From: Mesorhizobium sp.
GTDB taxonomy: Bacteria; Pseudomonadota; Alphaproteobacteria; Rhizobiales; Rhizobiaceae
Length of the DNA stretch: 50,741 nucleotides
Assembly: GCF_017306545.1 (NCBI RefSeq)
Contig: NZ_JAFKID010000031.1
Span: forward strand, 1-50,741
Direction of reading: 5' to 3'
The notes beneath the pieces are model-generated. The model did no database searches. It saw nothing but the letters and a program-made list of their open reading frames with translations, and had not been told where the DNA came from. The translations under genes and the position numbers were made by a program. Of the stretch, positions 31,054 through 39,699 are shown one piece after another; position 1 is the first letter of the stretch, and each line of letters starts with the position of its first letter.

Positions 31054-31239
31054 ATGGCCCGTGGTTTCCTGCACTGTCAGAACGGCTTCATGGATTTCTT
31101 TCGCCTTTATGTGCGGATATTCGTGTTCGTTCTGTCTGCTCTTGGTCTATATGTTCTCATCGGGCTTCAATTCAGCTGGTTTGATGAGGTTTGGCCGTCC
31201 GCTGGACATTTCGTTCGGGAAGTTCTGCCGTTGCTGTAA
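31054..31239 (+). CDS. Predicted small single-pass membrane protein
   Basis: 61 residues. TAGGAGAA with a GGAG core 6 bases before the ATG is one of the clearest ribosome sites in the window. The protein has a short polar N-terminus, one hydrophobic helix (about 19-38, 'YVRIFVFVLSALGLYVLI') and an acidic/aromatic tail 'WFDEVWPSAGHF'. No family is recognised. It follows bioY by 76 bases and precedes the glycan locus. Its codon use is less GC-rich than its neighbours. It could be spurious; support is the ribosome site and the membrane-protein pattern. Confidence 0.5.
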   Translation: MARGFLHCQNGFMDFFRLYVRIFVFVLSALGLYVLIGLQFSWFDEVWPSAGHFVREVLPLL

Positions 31240-31471
31240 CGGGATGAGGCAGACTGTCCAGTGAACCCGCGGATCAGGGCGCAGCAGTGCCGGTTGGTCA
31301 TGACGAGAAGTCGACCGAATCTGAACCGACCTCTTCTGGCCAAAAGAATGGCGGCCGGTTCACAGCCGCGCGCCAAGCCAGAGAAAGAGTTCATAGTGGC
31401 CGGCGTAGTTGAAACCTGCTTTAAGCAAGGTTACAAGCGCGCTAGAACGAGGGCAGGGACGAGGTGAGTTG
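31240..31471. promoter_or_regulatory. Upstream region of the FlaA1/CapD-type gene
   Basis: No gene is seen. A dyad AACCTGCTTTAAGCAAGGTT occupies 31412-31431, with arms AACCT/AGGTT enclosing GCTT-T-AAGC, about 40 bases before the next start. It could be an operator or a leader hairpin. GAGGTGAG at about 31461-31468 is the ribosome site. Confidence 0.35.
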
Positions 31472-33418
31472 ATGAAGGTTCCTGACTTCTTGAAAGTTAT
31501 CCGGTTCTGGCGTCTCGGGGCTTCGATACTTGATCTTTTGACTGCCGCTTCTGCGTTCGTACTGGCCTATTTTACGGTGTTCGGAGACACCGAGATTTGG
31601 GCTGTGCCCGGTATCTTCGAGAAGACATCAGCTTTTGTCGTCGTATTTCTTATTTGTTCGCTGATCTTCTCGATGCAGAAGGGGTCGTGGCGATATGTTT
31701 CGATCCCGAACCTTATAACCATCTTCAAGGTCAGCGTTTCTTCGGTCGTTGTTTATACCGCTGCCGCTTTCCTCGTTTCACGCGGCGTCAATGTTCCACG
31801 GTCGGTACCCGTTCTGACCTTTCTCTATCTGGTCGCCGGCCTGTCTTGCACACGCCTGTCCTATCGGCTGATTATGGAACGCTCGCTCTTGGCGTTGCCG
31901 GGCTCCGATGGCGTGCCTGTGCGAAAGACACGCAATGTCTTGCTCTACGGCCTCTCCGACAATGCGGAAAGCTTCATTCGTACCAACCGCCGGGCGACGA
32001 GCGAAATCAATGTGGTCGGTATCCTCGACGACGCGATTTTGAGTCAGTCGCACATCATCCAGGGGGTCAAGGTACTGGGGGACCTGACGGCGCTGGAGCA
32101 GATCATCGAGCGCTGCGCCAAAAAAGGCATCAAGATAACCGAACTGGTTGTGACCGAGGCCCATCCAAGCCGGCAGCATCTGGCCGAAATCGTGGAGGAG
32201 GCGGCACGACTGGACGTGCGAGCTTCGCGTATCCCCGACTTTTCCGACACGTCGGTGCTCACCAGCAGGTCGGTTTTGGAACCGAAGGCGATCGATCTCA
32301 GCGATCTTCTCGGGCGGCCGGAAATCACCGCGAATCTCGAGGACGTCGCTCGCCTCGTGAACGGCAAGATCATTCTCGTCACCGGCGCCGGCGGTTCGAT
32401 CGGGTCGGAACTTTGCCGCCAGATCGCGCTGTTCGGACCTGGTCGGCTTATCATCACCGACAGTTCCGAGTTTCATCTGTATCTGCTGGATATCGAACTG
32501 CGCGAACGCTATCCGGCGTTGGATATCGTCACGTCGATCATGAACATCCGCGATCAAGCGCGCGTTTTGAGCATATTCAACGAATATGCGCCAAACGTCG
32601 TGTTCCATGCCGCGGCACTCAAGCATGTGCCGCTGGTGGAAGAGAATCCGGTCGAGGGTGTCAAGACGAATTTGCTTGGTACGCGAAACGTGGCCGATGC
32701 CGCGATCAAGCATGGCGTTTCCACATTCGTCATGATTTCGACGGACAAGGCCGTCAATCCGACGAATGTCATGGGCGCGACCAAGCGTTCGGCCGAAGCC
32801 TATTGCCAGTCGCTCGACATCGATTCGTCCGTCACGCGATTCAAGACGGTGCGCTTCGGCAATGTCCTGGGCTCAAACGGATCCGTCGTCCCCCGCTTCC
32901 AGGAACAGATTCGCAAAGGCGGCCCAGTGACGGTCACGCACCCCGATATCGTGCGTTTCTTCATGACCATTCCGGAGGCCGTGCGGCTGGTCCTCAACGC
33001 TTCCGCGCATAACCATGGAAACGAGAGGGAGCGCGGCAAGATATTGGTTCTCGATATGGGCGATCCCGTCCGCATCGTCGATCTTGCCGAACACATGATT
33101 CAACTGGCAGGGCTGAAACCCCATGTCGACATAGATATCGTCTACAGCGGCTTGCGACCGGGCGAAAAACTCTATGAGGAACTGTTCGACCCGTCCGAAG
33201 TCCATCATCGCCACGAGGGCGGCGACTACCTCATCGCTTCGCCTCGCGTGATCGACAAGAGCCTCTTGCACAAGACGTTGACGACGTTGCAGGAGGCGGT
33301 TGCACGTGAGGACAGCAAGCGTGTCGTGGAACTGCTGCATCACTTGGTGCCGGAATATCAGGCAATCGAAAGCGCGCCTCCCCGCAAGGACGAGCAGATG
33401 CGGATCGACGACTATTGA
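31472..33418 (+). CDS. Membrane-bound NDP-sugar 4,6-dehydratase (FlaA1/CapD/WbpM type)
   Basis: 648 residues. Four hydrophobic segments in the first 125 residues anchor it in the inner membrane; a first Rossmann-like domain (about 150-270) has 'VLLYGLSDNAES'; the catalytic SDR domain has 'TGAGGSIGSELCRQ' at about 308-321. In the active site 'ISTDKAVNPTNVMGATK' methionine replaces the usual tyrosine of YxxxK, as in WbpM, PglF and FlaA1 large dehydratases. It should make UDP-2-acetamido-2,6-dideoxy-D-xylo-hexos-4-ulose, precursor of QuiNAc, FucNAc or bacillosamine-type sugars. It converges on the WbpE-like aminotransferase. Start at ATG 31472 after GAGGTGAG. Confidence 0.93.
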   Translation: MKVPDFLKVIRFWRLGASILDLLTAASAFVLAYFTVFGDTEIWAVPGIFEKTSAFVVVFLICSLIFSMQKGSWRYVSIPNLITIFKVSVSSVVVYTAAAFLVSRGVNVPRSVPVLTFLYLVAGLSCTRLSYRLIMERSLLALPGSDGVPVRKTRNVLLYGLSDNAESFIRTNRRATSEINVVGILDDAILSQSHIIQGVKVLGDLTALEQIIERCAKKGIKITELVVTEAHPSRQHLAEIVEEAARLDVRASRIPDFSDTSVLTSRSVLEPKAIDLSDLLGRPEITANLEDVARLVNGKIILVTGAGGSIGSELCRQIALFGPGRLIITDSSEFHLYLLDIELRERYPALDIVTSIMNIRDQARVLSIFNEYAPNVVFHAAALKHVPLVEENPVEGVKTNLLGTRNVADAAIKHGVSTFVMISTDKAVNPTNVMGATKRSAEAYCQSLDIDSSVTRFKTVRFGNVLGSNGSVVPRFQEQIRKGGPVTVTHPDIVRFFMTIPEAVRLVLNASAHNHGNERERGKILVLDMGDPVRIVDLAEHMIQLAGLKPHVDIDIVYSGLRPGEKLYEELFDPSEVHHRHEGGDYLIASPRVIDKSLLHKTLTTLQEAVAREDSKRVVELLHHLVPEYQAIESAPPRKDEQMRIDDY

Positions 33419-33472
33419 GACGCCGGACCGGCCGGCGTCGGCCGCTCGCGAGAAATCGGCAGGCAATCATCG

Positions 33473-33508
33473 AAAAAGGCGCACCGACCGAAGTCGGTGC
33501 GCCTTTTT
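33473..33508. terminator. Bidirectional intrinsic terminator
   Basis: A perfect 16-base-pair stem (33473-33488 with 33493-33508) with loop CGAA; the arms begin with AAAAA and end with TTTTT, so either strand yields a GC-rich hairpin and a U-tract. It separates the convergent dehydratase gene and the WbpE-like gene. Confidence 0.95.
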
Positions 33509-33548
33509 CAAATCGAAGCGGGGCGATGTTCGCGGTCGCCGCTTTCCG

Positions 33549-34667
33549 TCAGCCGATGATGGCTGCCAGGACCTGATCCTGCGCTTCCTGTCCGAGATAG
33601 GGATGCATAGGCAGGCTGAAGACCCGCTGCGAAAGATCCTCGCTGACGGTCAGTCCCTTCGGGTCCGACGGAAACGCCTTGTAGGCGTTCTGGCGGTGCA
33701 GCGGCAGCGGATAGTAGACTTCCGTCGGCACCCCGGCATCCTTGGCTCGCGCCCGTATCGTTTCCCGATCCGCTTCCGACGCGGCTTTCAGCGTATACTG
33801 CGCCCACACGCTCTTCAGGCCGTCCGGGATGTAAGGCGTTTCGATCCGGTTCGACAGGCCGGCGGTATAGCGCGCGGCGACGACCTGCCTGGCCTCGATC
33901 TCCTCTGCGTAGATCGCCAGCTTCTCGATCAGTATGGCCGCTTGAAGCGTGTCCAGCCGGCTGTTCATGCCCACCCGCTCGTTCTGGTACTTGTGCGATC
34001 CCTTGCCGTGAACGCGGAAGGAGTCGATGAGCGCCTTGATCTGGTCGTCGTCGGTGAACAGGGCGCCGCCGTCGCCGTAGCAGCCGAGCGGTTTAGCCGG
34101 GAAGAAGGACGTGGTTGTGATGTCGCAGATCGAGCCGGTGATCTTGCCCTTGTAGTCGGCACCGAAGCCCTGGGCGCTGTCGCCGATCACTTTCAGGCCG
34201 TTTTCGCGGGCGATCGCAATGAGCGCGTCATAGTCCGCCGCGAGGCCGAACAGATCGACCGGGATGACACAGGCCGGATTGAGCCCCAGTGACCTGGCAT
34301 GGACGATGGCGCGCTTGAGGCTTTCCGGGTCCATGTTGAACGTGTCGGGCAGGCAGTCGACGAACACGGGCGTGGCGTTCAGGAACGGCACGACCTCGGC
34401 GGTCGCGGCGAAGGTGAAGGACGGAACGAAAACGGCATCGCCGGCCTTGATGCCGAGCGCCATCAGGGCGAGCTGCAACGCATCCGTGCCGTTGGCGCAG
34501 GAGATGCAGTGCTTTGCGCCGCAGAACGCTGCGAGCTGCTTCTCGAGTTCCGCCACCTGCGGCCCCATGATGTAGCGTCCCTGGTCGAGGACGCCGGCGA
34601 TGGCCCGGTCCAGGGCAGGGCGCAGGCGAGCCTGCTGGGCGGCGAGGTCGATGAAGGCGAGCGACAT
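33549..34667 (-). CDS. DegT family aminotransferase, WbpE-like
   Basis: 372-residue PLP aminotransferase. 'FIDLAAQQARL', 'GRYIMGPQVAELE', 'CISCANGTDALQLALMALG' (in part), and the lysine region 'SFFPAKPLGCYGDGGA' with K192 match the WbpE/WlbC group closely; WbpE aminates UDP-3-oxo-GlcNAcA at C3. The enzymes that make that substrate (WbpA, WbpB) are not in the window. An alternative is C4 amination of the product of the dehydratase next door. ATG at 34667 (MSLAFIDLA) is taken instead of 34727. Last in a minus-strand run but separated from the WbqC gene by 305 bases. Confidence 0.9.
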   Translation of the reverse strand: MSLAFIDLAAQQARLRPALDRAIAGVLDQGRYIMGPQVAELEKQLAAFCGAKHCISCANGTDALQLALMALGIKAGDAVFVPSFTFAATAEVVPFLNATPVFVDCLPDTFNMDPESLKRAIVHARSLGLNPACVIPVDLFGLAADYDALIAIARENGLKVIGDSAQGFGADYKGKITGSICDITTTSFFPAKPLGCYGDGGALFTDDDQIKALIDSFRVHGKGSHKYQNERVGMNSRLDTLQAAILIEKLAIYAEEIEARQVVAARYTAGLSNRIETPYIPDGLKSVWAQYTLKAASEADRETIRARAKDAGVPTEVYYPLPLHRQNAYKAFPSDPKGLTVSEDLSQRVFSLPMHPYLGQEAQDQVLAAIIG

Positions 34668-34972
34668 GGGAGAACTTTCCAGATGGTGAGATGAGGCGTG
34701 ATTACACCACGCCGGAACACGAGGCAATGTGCGCTTCGAGTAGTGATGTCGGCGTCGAGGCTGGTCTGCCGGCCATCCGCAAACATGGGTCGAACAACCG
34801 CCTGTAGCGATCGTGTTTCGTCGCGAGGCGTCCTGCCGTCACGCGATCTCGATGATGTGGCGCCGGTGTCGACATGCGCTGGTCGATGCAGATTATGCCG
34901 GTGCCTGAGCGACGGAGGGTGCGACGGCATTGCACGCCGATCATGACCTGGTTCAGCATCCGTTCTTGGAGC
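34668..34972. other. Gap without a recognised gene
   Basis: 305 bases between the WbpE-like gene and the WbqC-like gene. Open frames exist on both strands, but none has a ribosome site, a family resemblance or a composition like the neighbours, and they read as basic, arginine-rich noise. It probably holds the promoter of the aminotransferase gene and may be decayed coding sequence. No transposase similarity was recognised. Confidence 0.5.
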
Positions 34973-35665
34973 TTATTCACGTGCGGAGGGGATGTATCTT
35001 CTGGATTCGGGACCTGCATTGAACAGCAGGTCGACTATCGAAACCTGATTTTCAAATGCGCCATGGATCTGCGGGTAGGGTTCGAGCCCGTCATATGAGA
35101 ACCATTCCACGGCTATGCCGGCCTCGTCGAACAGGCCGACGTCGAGATAGCTTTTCGCGGCGGGTCCCGACACATAGGTGGCGGCACCGGCGGCGCGGCA
35201 CAAATCCACCAGCCGTTCAGTCTTGCCGGTGGCGGATTGATAGTCCCATGACCACGTTATATTTGTTGTGATGCCTATATAGTCGCAAATCGATTTGATA
35301 AAAGAATGGTTTATCTTAGAAATATATGTTTCGTCTCTTTCATAGAGAGGCTTGAGTAAATCGAATACGGAAGAAAAATATTTCGACTTTCGATAGCTTT
35401 CCGATAATTTATTCAGGTGGTCCATCTGCCAGTTCATATTGGAGCATTCGACATCACATATGTTTTTCTGGATCCGATGCTTCTTCGGCACGGGAATCGT
35501 CAGCCATTTGGGGCCGCTGTTCGTGCGGATGATGTTGCGATTGCGCCAGTCGCCCTGGCTGAACTGCACGTCGTCATAGAATATGAACGTGTCCACGGAC
35601 GCTATGAGATCGAAGTAGCCTCGCCATGGGATATATGCCGATTGAAGTATCGCTACCTTTTTCAT
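34973..35665 (-). CDS. WbqC-like protein
   Basis: 230 residues of the WbqC family: 'AILQSAYIPWRGYFDLIASVD' at the N-terminus (in outline), 'FIFYDDVQFSQGDWRNRN', 'WLTIPV', 'YVSGPAAKSYLD' and 'GIAVEWFSY' are conserved blocks. Such proteins are frequent in O-antigen and flagellar glycan clusters, often next to aminotransferases or formyl/acyl transferases; their biochemical role is not established. ATG at 35665 is one base from the stop of the upstream membrane protein gene. The middle of the gene (35281-35400) drops to roughly one third G+C, unlike its flanks. Confidence 0.88.
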   Translation of the reverse strand: MKKVAILQSAYIPWRGYFDLIASVDTFIFYDDVQFSQGDWRNRNIIRTNSGPKWLTIPVPKKHRIQKNICDVECSNMNWQMDHLNKLSESYRKSKYFSSVFDLLKPLYERDETYISKINHSFIKSICDYIGITTNITWSWDYQSATGKTERLVDLCRAAGAATYVSGPAAKSYLDVGLFDEAGIAVEWFSYDGLEPYPQIHGAFENQVSIVDLLFNAGPESRRYIPSARE

Positions 35666-35666
35666 C

Positions 35667-37526
35667 TTATTTCTTGTCAGGTGTCCCTGTCCGGATCGCG
35701 TTGCCGCCGAAGCCGGCGCTCTGAACGGCCTCTCGGGGAGCAAAAAGGGTTCCGTCGACGCCGAGATACTCGACCGGGACGGTAACGACCGGAACGTAGT
35801 CGGCAGGGAAGTTCAATCCGAATTCGCCCGGCAGGGAGTCTGGAAAATGGGCCGTGTAACCATAGGCCTGGAAAATCCAGGCGCGTGATAGATCGTCCGG
35901 GGCGATCGTCTTCATGGCCAGCCTGAACACCTCGTCGGATCCTTGATACCCGCTCAGCAGCCAAGGTATATGGGGCGGCTTCGCTCCGATCTGATAGGCG
36001 ACCATCGGGACACGCCCGCTCAAATCGATCAGATAGGGCCGCTCCGGAAGCTTCTCCAACAGCGGACGAACGCCGGCCAATGTGTTGTAGAACGACGCCT
36101 GTTTCGCCGAATCCAGGAATTCTTCGTCAAACGGACCGACATGGGCGATCGACTTCAGTTCGCTCAGCGGTGCCGTCAGGCGGTAAGGCGCGTATTCGAT
36201 GCCTCGCGTTGTCCCGACCAGGGCTACGCCCAACAGTGAAAGGCTCGGGATGGCCAGCAGAAGCCGCTTTTCGGCTTGAAGCATCCAAAGTGTCGCCGCG
36301 ATGGCCGAAAACGCAAAACCGCCGGCGGCCGAAAGAGTGAAACCCCAAGGATTGCCTGTACCGTATACGTAGATGAACAGGCTTGCGCACATCGGCAAAA
36401 AGAACAGCCAGGCTGCGCCTTGCTGTCTGCGTGGTATGGCGAAAATTCCGATCAGTGCAAAGACAATTGCCAGGACGATCAATGCGGAGCGGGCGGGGAT
36501 GAATTCCCCGAAGGCGCCGGATTGCCATGCAAGAACCGGGATTGCGCCTGCGGCGGCGATGGACAGACAAACACGGATGAAAAGCGGGATTGCCGTTCCG
36601 ATCGGGTGCGGAATGCCGACGGCGAGCAGGATCGCAACCAACACGGCCAATGTCTGCCATTGCCCCAAAAGCGGGACGGCGGCGGTAGACGTGACGAACT
36701 CGTCGAATTGGGCTCGCGGATTGAACGGCGCGGCTGCGATGGTCATGGCAAAACGGTAGCCCCCTTGCATCGTCGTGACCACGCGCAGCGGCGTTTCGCC
36801 GATGGCCGCTAGCATCAGAAACACGACCGCACAGCCGATAGCTGCCGCCAAGGCCAGCAGCATAAATCTGCGAAGGTTCAGCACCCGCCATGTCGTTGCA
36901 AGGTAAAGCCCCAATACGACGGGACCGAGCACTGCGGCGCTGGTCGCCTTGGAAAGAAAGACTGTCATCATCGCCAGGCCGACGACCGCGGCCCATGCCA
37001 GTTCTGACGTCGAGACGCCCTGTTCGCTCGCCAGCGAGGCGGCTCGAAGTTTGAAGAAACCCGCCCAGACAAGCGCGATGAATCCCAGGTCCACCAAATT
37101 GTAGGAAGGATCGGGAATCCAGTCCCGGTAGTAGACCATGGCTCCGGAAAGCGAGAATGGGACGGCAAGCAGCAGTCCGCCTGGATCGGACAGGATGTGT
37201 TTTTGCCCGGCCAGGATGAGCAGCACGAAGCACGCCAGCAGAAACACGACGCCCAAATAGCGGTTGGCGAGAACGCCGTCGAAGGGTGACAGCGCCGCCC
37301 ATATCCACCCGGCAAGCGTCGACTGCGCCGCGATGTCCTGGTGCATGGAATAGCTGATGATGTGGTATGCGCTGTCGGAAACATCGACACCCACATCCAG
37401 TCGCGACGTGACGTACCAAAGAATCCAGAGGAAGAGCGCCAGCGCGACCGCTGGCACGGCATATGCCAACCCGGCCATGACGGGCCGGGAGCGCCCGTTC
37501 TGCAAAGAAGCGGCCGAAGAACTCAT
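35667..37526 (-). CDS. Large polytopic membrane protein, GT-C-like
   Basis: 619 residues with about 12 hydrophobic segments in the first 470 residues and a soluble C-terminal domain of about 150 residues. The first loop has paired acids in 'VGVDVSDSAYHI' (about 48-60), the place where GT-C glycosyltransferases keep catalytic aspartates. Such enzymes use polyprenyl-phosphate sugars on the periplasmic face. No exact family was recognised. ATG at 37526 overlaps the rfbB stop; it belongs to the rfbA-wecE-rfbB operon, so the dTDP-sugar made there may be its ultimate substrate. Confidence 0.8.
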   Translation of the reverse strand: MSSSAASLQNGRSRPVMAGLAYAVPAVALALFLWILWYVTSRLDVGVDVSDSAYHIISYSMHQDIAAQSTLAGWIWAALSPFDGVLANRYLGVVFLLACFVLLILAGQKHILSDPGGLLLAVPFSLSGAMVYYRDWIPDPSYNLVDLGFIALVWAGFFKLRAASLASEQGVSTSELAWAAVVGLAMMTVFLSKATSAAVLGPVVLGLYLATTWRVLNLRRFMLLALAAAIGCAVVFLMLAAIGETPLRVVTTMQGGYRFAMTIAAAPFNPRAQFDEFVTSTAAVPLLGQWQTLAVLVAILLAVGIPHPIGTAIPLFIRVCLSIAAAGAIPVLAWQSGAFGEFIPARSALIVLAIVFALIGIFAIPRRQQGAAWLFFLPMCASLFIYVYGTGNPWGFTLSAAGGFAFSAIAATLWMLQAEKRLLLAIPSLSLLGVALVGTTRGIEYAPYRLTAPLSELKSIAHVGPFDEEFLDSAKQASFYNTLAGVRPLLEKLPERPYLIDLSGRVPMVAYQIGAKPPHIPWLLSGYQGSDEVFRLAMKTIAPDDLSRAWIFQAYGYTAHFPDSLPGEFGLNFPADYVPVVTVPVEYLGVDGTLFAPREAVQSAGFGGNAIRTGTPDKK

Positions 37527-38533
37527 GTCGGCTCGTTCCACCACCACTCGTTGCCGAGATACCAGTCCACGGTTTCCCGCAATCCGGCATCGAAGCTTCG
37601 CGACGGCGTCCAGTTGAACTCGGACTGGATCTTGGTCGCGTCGATCGCATAGCGCAGGTCGTGCCCCAGCCTGTCCGTCACGAAGCTGATCTGTTCGGCG
37701 TAGCTTGTCCCCTCCGGCCGCGGCCGGCTCTCGTCCAGCAGGCGGCAGATCGAGCGGACCACGTCCAGGTTGCGCCATTCATTGTTGCCGCCGACATTGT
37801 AGCGCTCGCCGGGGCGCCCCCTTGCCAGCAGCAGGGCCAGCGCGTCGACATGGTCCTCGACATGCAGCCAGTCGCGGACATTGCTGCCGGTTCCGTATAC
37901 CGGCAGGGGTTTGCCGGCCAGCGCCTTGACCAGCATATGCGGGATCAGCTTCTCGGGGTTCTGGAACGCACCGTAGTTGTTGGAGCAGTTGGATATGATG
38001 ACGGGAAGCCCGTAGGTCCTGAACCAGCTCGACACCATGAAATCGCTGGCCGCCTTCGAGGCCGAATAGGGCGACGACGGGCGGTAGGCCGTTGCTTCGG
38101 TGAAGTATCCGCCGTCCAGCGGCAGGTCGCCGTAGACCTCGTCCGTCGAGACGTGGTGGAACCGAAACGAAGGGTCGCAATCGATCGCCCGCCAGTAGTC
38201 GAGCGCCACTTCCAGCAGGCCGACCGTGCCAACCACATTCGTCTGGATGAAGGCGGAGGGGTCGGCGATGGATCGATCGACGTGGCTTTCGGCGGCGAGA
38301 TGCAAAATGGCATCAGGCCTGAAGCCGAAAACGACTTCCCGGATTCGCTGCTTGTCGCAGATGTCCGTCTGCTCGAATGCGTAGTTCGGCCGGTCCTTGA
38401 TCGAATCCAGGCTTCTGATGTTTGCGGCGTAGGTAAGCTTGTCGATGTTCAGCACCTCGTGCCCTTCGGCCACGAAGCGGCGGCAGGCGGCGGAACCGAT
38501 GAAACCGGCGCCGCCGGTGATGACAAGCCGCAT
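37523..38533 (-). CDS. rfbB: dTDP-glucose 4,6-dehydratase
   Basis: 336-residue extended SDR. 'VITGGAGFIGSA' at the N-terminus binds NAD; 'LAAESHVDRSI', 'STDEVYGD' (catalytic T/D/E) and 'YSASKAASD' (catalytic YxxxK) are intact, as is 'NCSNNYG' and 'WLHVEDH'. It turns dTDP-glucose into dTDP-4-keto-6-deoxyglucose, the substrate of the WecE-like aminotransferase encoded just upstream. RmlC and RmlD are absent, so the operon is not for rhamnose. Seventeen bases follow the previous gene. Confidence 0.96.
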   Translation of the reverse strand: MRLVITGGAGFIGSAACRRFVAEGHEVLNIDKLTYAANIRSLDSIKDRPNYAFEQTDICDKQRIREVVFGFRPDAILHLAAESHVDRSIADPSAFIQTNVVGTVGLLEVALDYWRAIDCDPSFRFHHVSTDEVYGDLPLDGGYFTEATAYRPSSPYSASKAASDFMVSSWFRTYGLPVIISNCSNNYGAFQNPEKLIPHMLVKALAGKPLPVYGTGSNVRDWLHVEDHVDALALLLARGRPGERYNVGGNNEWRNLDVVRSICRLLDESRPRPEGTSYAEQISFVTDRLGHDLRYAIDATKIQSEFNWTPSRSFDAGLRETVDWYLGNEWWWNEPT

Positions 38534-38550
38534 TTTCCCAGCCACGCGCG

Positions 38551-39699
38551 TCAATCGAAAATCTCCGGCAGGGTGCTCATGACGTCGGCGCAGACACGCG
38601 CCACTGTCGCTTCGCCCATGCCGTAGAACAGCGGAAGCCGCACCAGGCGGGCCGCAGCGTCTTCCGTGACGGGGCAGCCGCCGGGCGCTCTGCCGAAGCG
38701 GCGGCCCGCAGGGGCGGAATGGAGCGGGACATAATGGAATCCGCAATGGCTTCCGCGCGCCTTCATAGCCGCGATGAAAGCCGGGCGCCTTTCGGCATCG
38801 GGGAGCAGGAAATGGAAAATGTGGCCGTTGAGCGGAACGTCCCGATCCATCGGGGCGGGAAGCGTGATTCCGTATCGGTCGACGGCCGGCTCCAGGGCCT
38901 GGCGATAACCGTGCCATGACCGCAGCCTGTCGGCGGTGATCCCGTCGGTCGCCTTCAGTTGCGGAAACAGATAGGCGGCCACGATTTCCGAGGGCAGGTA
39001 GGACGACCCCAGATCGACCCATGTGTATTTGTCGACCTGGCCTTCCAGGAAAGCCTGGCGGTTGGTGCCCTTCTCGCGCAGGATCGCGGCGCGCGCGACG
39101 AATTGCGGATCGTTGATGACGAGGGCGCCGCCTTCGCCGGACACGATGTTCTTCGTCTCGTGGAAGCTGATGGCGGCAAGCGCCGAATGGGTTCCGGCCG
39201 GGCGGCCCTTGTAGCTGGAGCCGAGCGATTGCGCGGCATCCTCGACGACGGCAATCCCGTGCCGCGCAGCGATGGCGTTGACGCGGTCCATGTCCGGAAT
39301 GCGCCCGGCATAGTGAACGACGAAGATCGCCTTTGTCCTGGGCGTCACCAGCCGCTCGATCTCGTCCACGTCGATATTCATGGTGGTCGGGTCGACATCC
39401 GCGAAGACGGGGACCGCGCCCCGCAGCACCACGGCATTCGCCGTCGACGAGAAGGTGAACGACGGCATGATCACCTCGTCGCCGGCGCCGAGGTCCAGCA
39501 GCAGCGCCGCCATTTCCAGCGCCCCGGTGCAGGAATGCGTCAGAAAGGCCCTGGCGCAGCCGAGACGCTGTTCGAGCCATTGCCTGCACAGGTCCGTGTA
39601 GTGGCCGTCGCCGGACAGCCGGCGGCGCGCGATCGCGTCGCCGATGGCGTCGAGTTCCTCGCCGATCACGGGAGGGATGCTGAAGGCGACCTTATCCAT
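38551..39699 (-). CDS. wecE: dTDP-4-amino-4,6-dideoxygalactose transaminase (WecE-like)
   Basis: 382-residue DegT aminotransferase. 'FSIPPVIGEELDAI' at the N-terminus, 'THSCTGALEMAALLLDL', 'VVHYAGRIPDMD', 'VEDAAQSLGSSYKG' and PLP lysine K183 in 'SFHETKNIVSGEGG' follow enterobacterial WecE/RffA almost block by block. It aminates dTDP-4-keto-6-deoxyglucose to dTDP-4-amino-4,6-dideoxygalactose (Fuc4N). The matching acetyltransferase WecD is missing here. ATG at 39699 lies inside the end of rfbA (8-base overlap); the 29 residues encoded further upstream are not family-like. Confidence 0.93.
   Translation of the reverse strand: MDKVAFSIPPVIGEELDAIGDAIARRRLSGDGHYTDLCRQWLEQRLGCARAFLTHSCTGALEMAALLLDLGAGDEVIMPSFTFSSTANAVVLRGAVPVFADVDPTTMNIDVDEIERLVTPRTKAIFVVHYAGRIPDMDRVNAIAARHGIAVVEDAAQSLGSSYKGRPAGTHSALAAISFHETKNIVSGEGGALVINDPQFVARAAILREKGTNRQAFLEGQVDKYTWVDLGSSYLPSEIVAAYLFPQLKATDGITADRLRSWHGYRQALEPAVDRYGITLPAPMDRDVPLNGHIFHFLLPDAERRPAFIAAMKARGSHCGFHYVPLHSAPAGRRFGRAPGGCPVTEDAAARLVRLPLFYGMGEATVARVCADVMSTLPEIFD

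Noticed and set aside
34698-35098. Several frames of 70-105 codons around the WbqC gene end
   Set aside because: They contradict the WbqC frame or lie in the adjacent gap with no start signal or recognised similarity.
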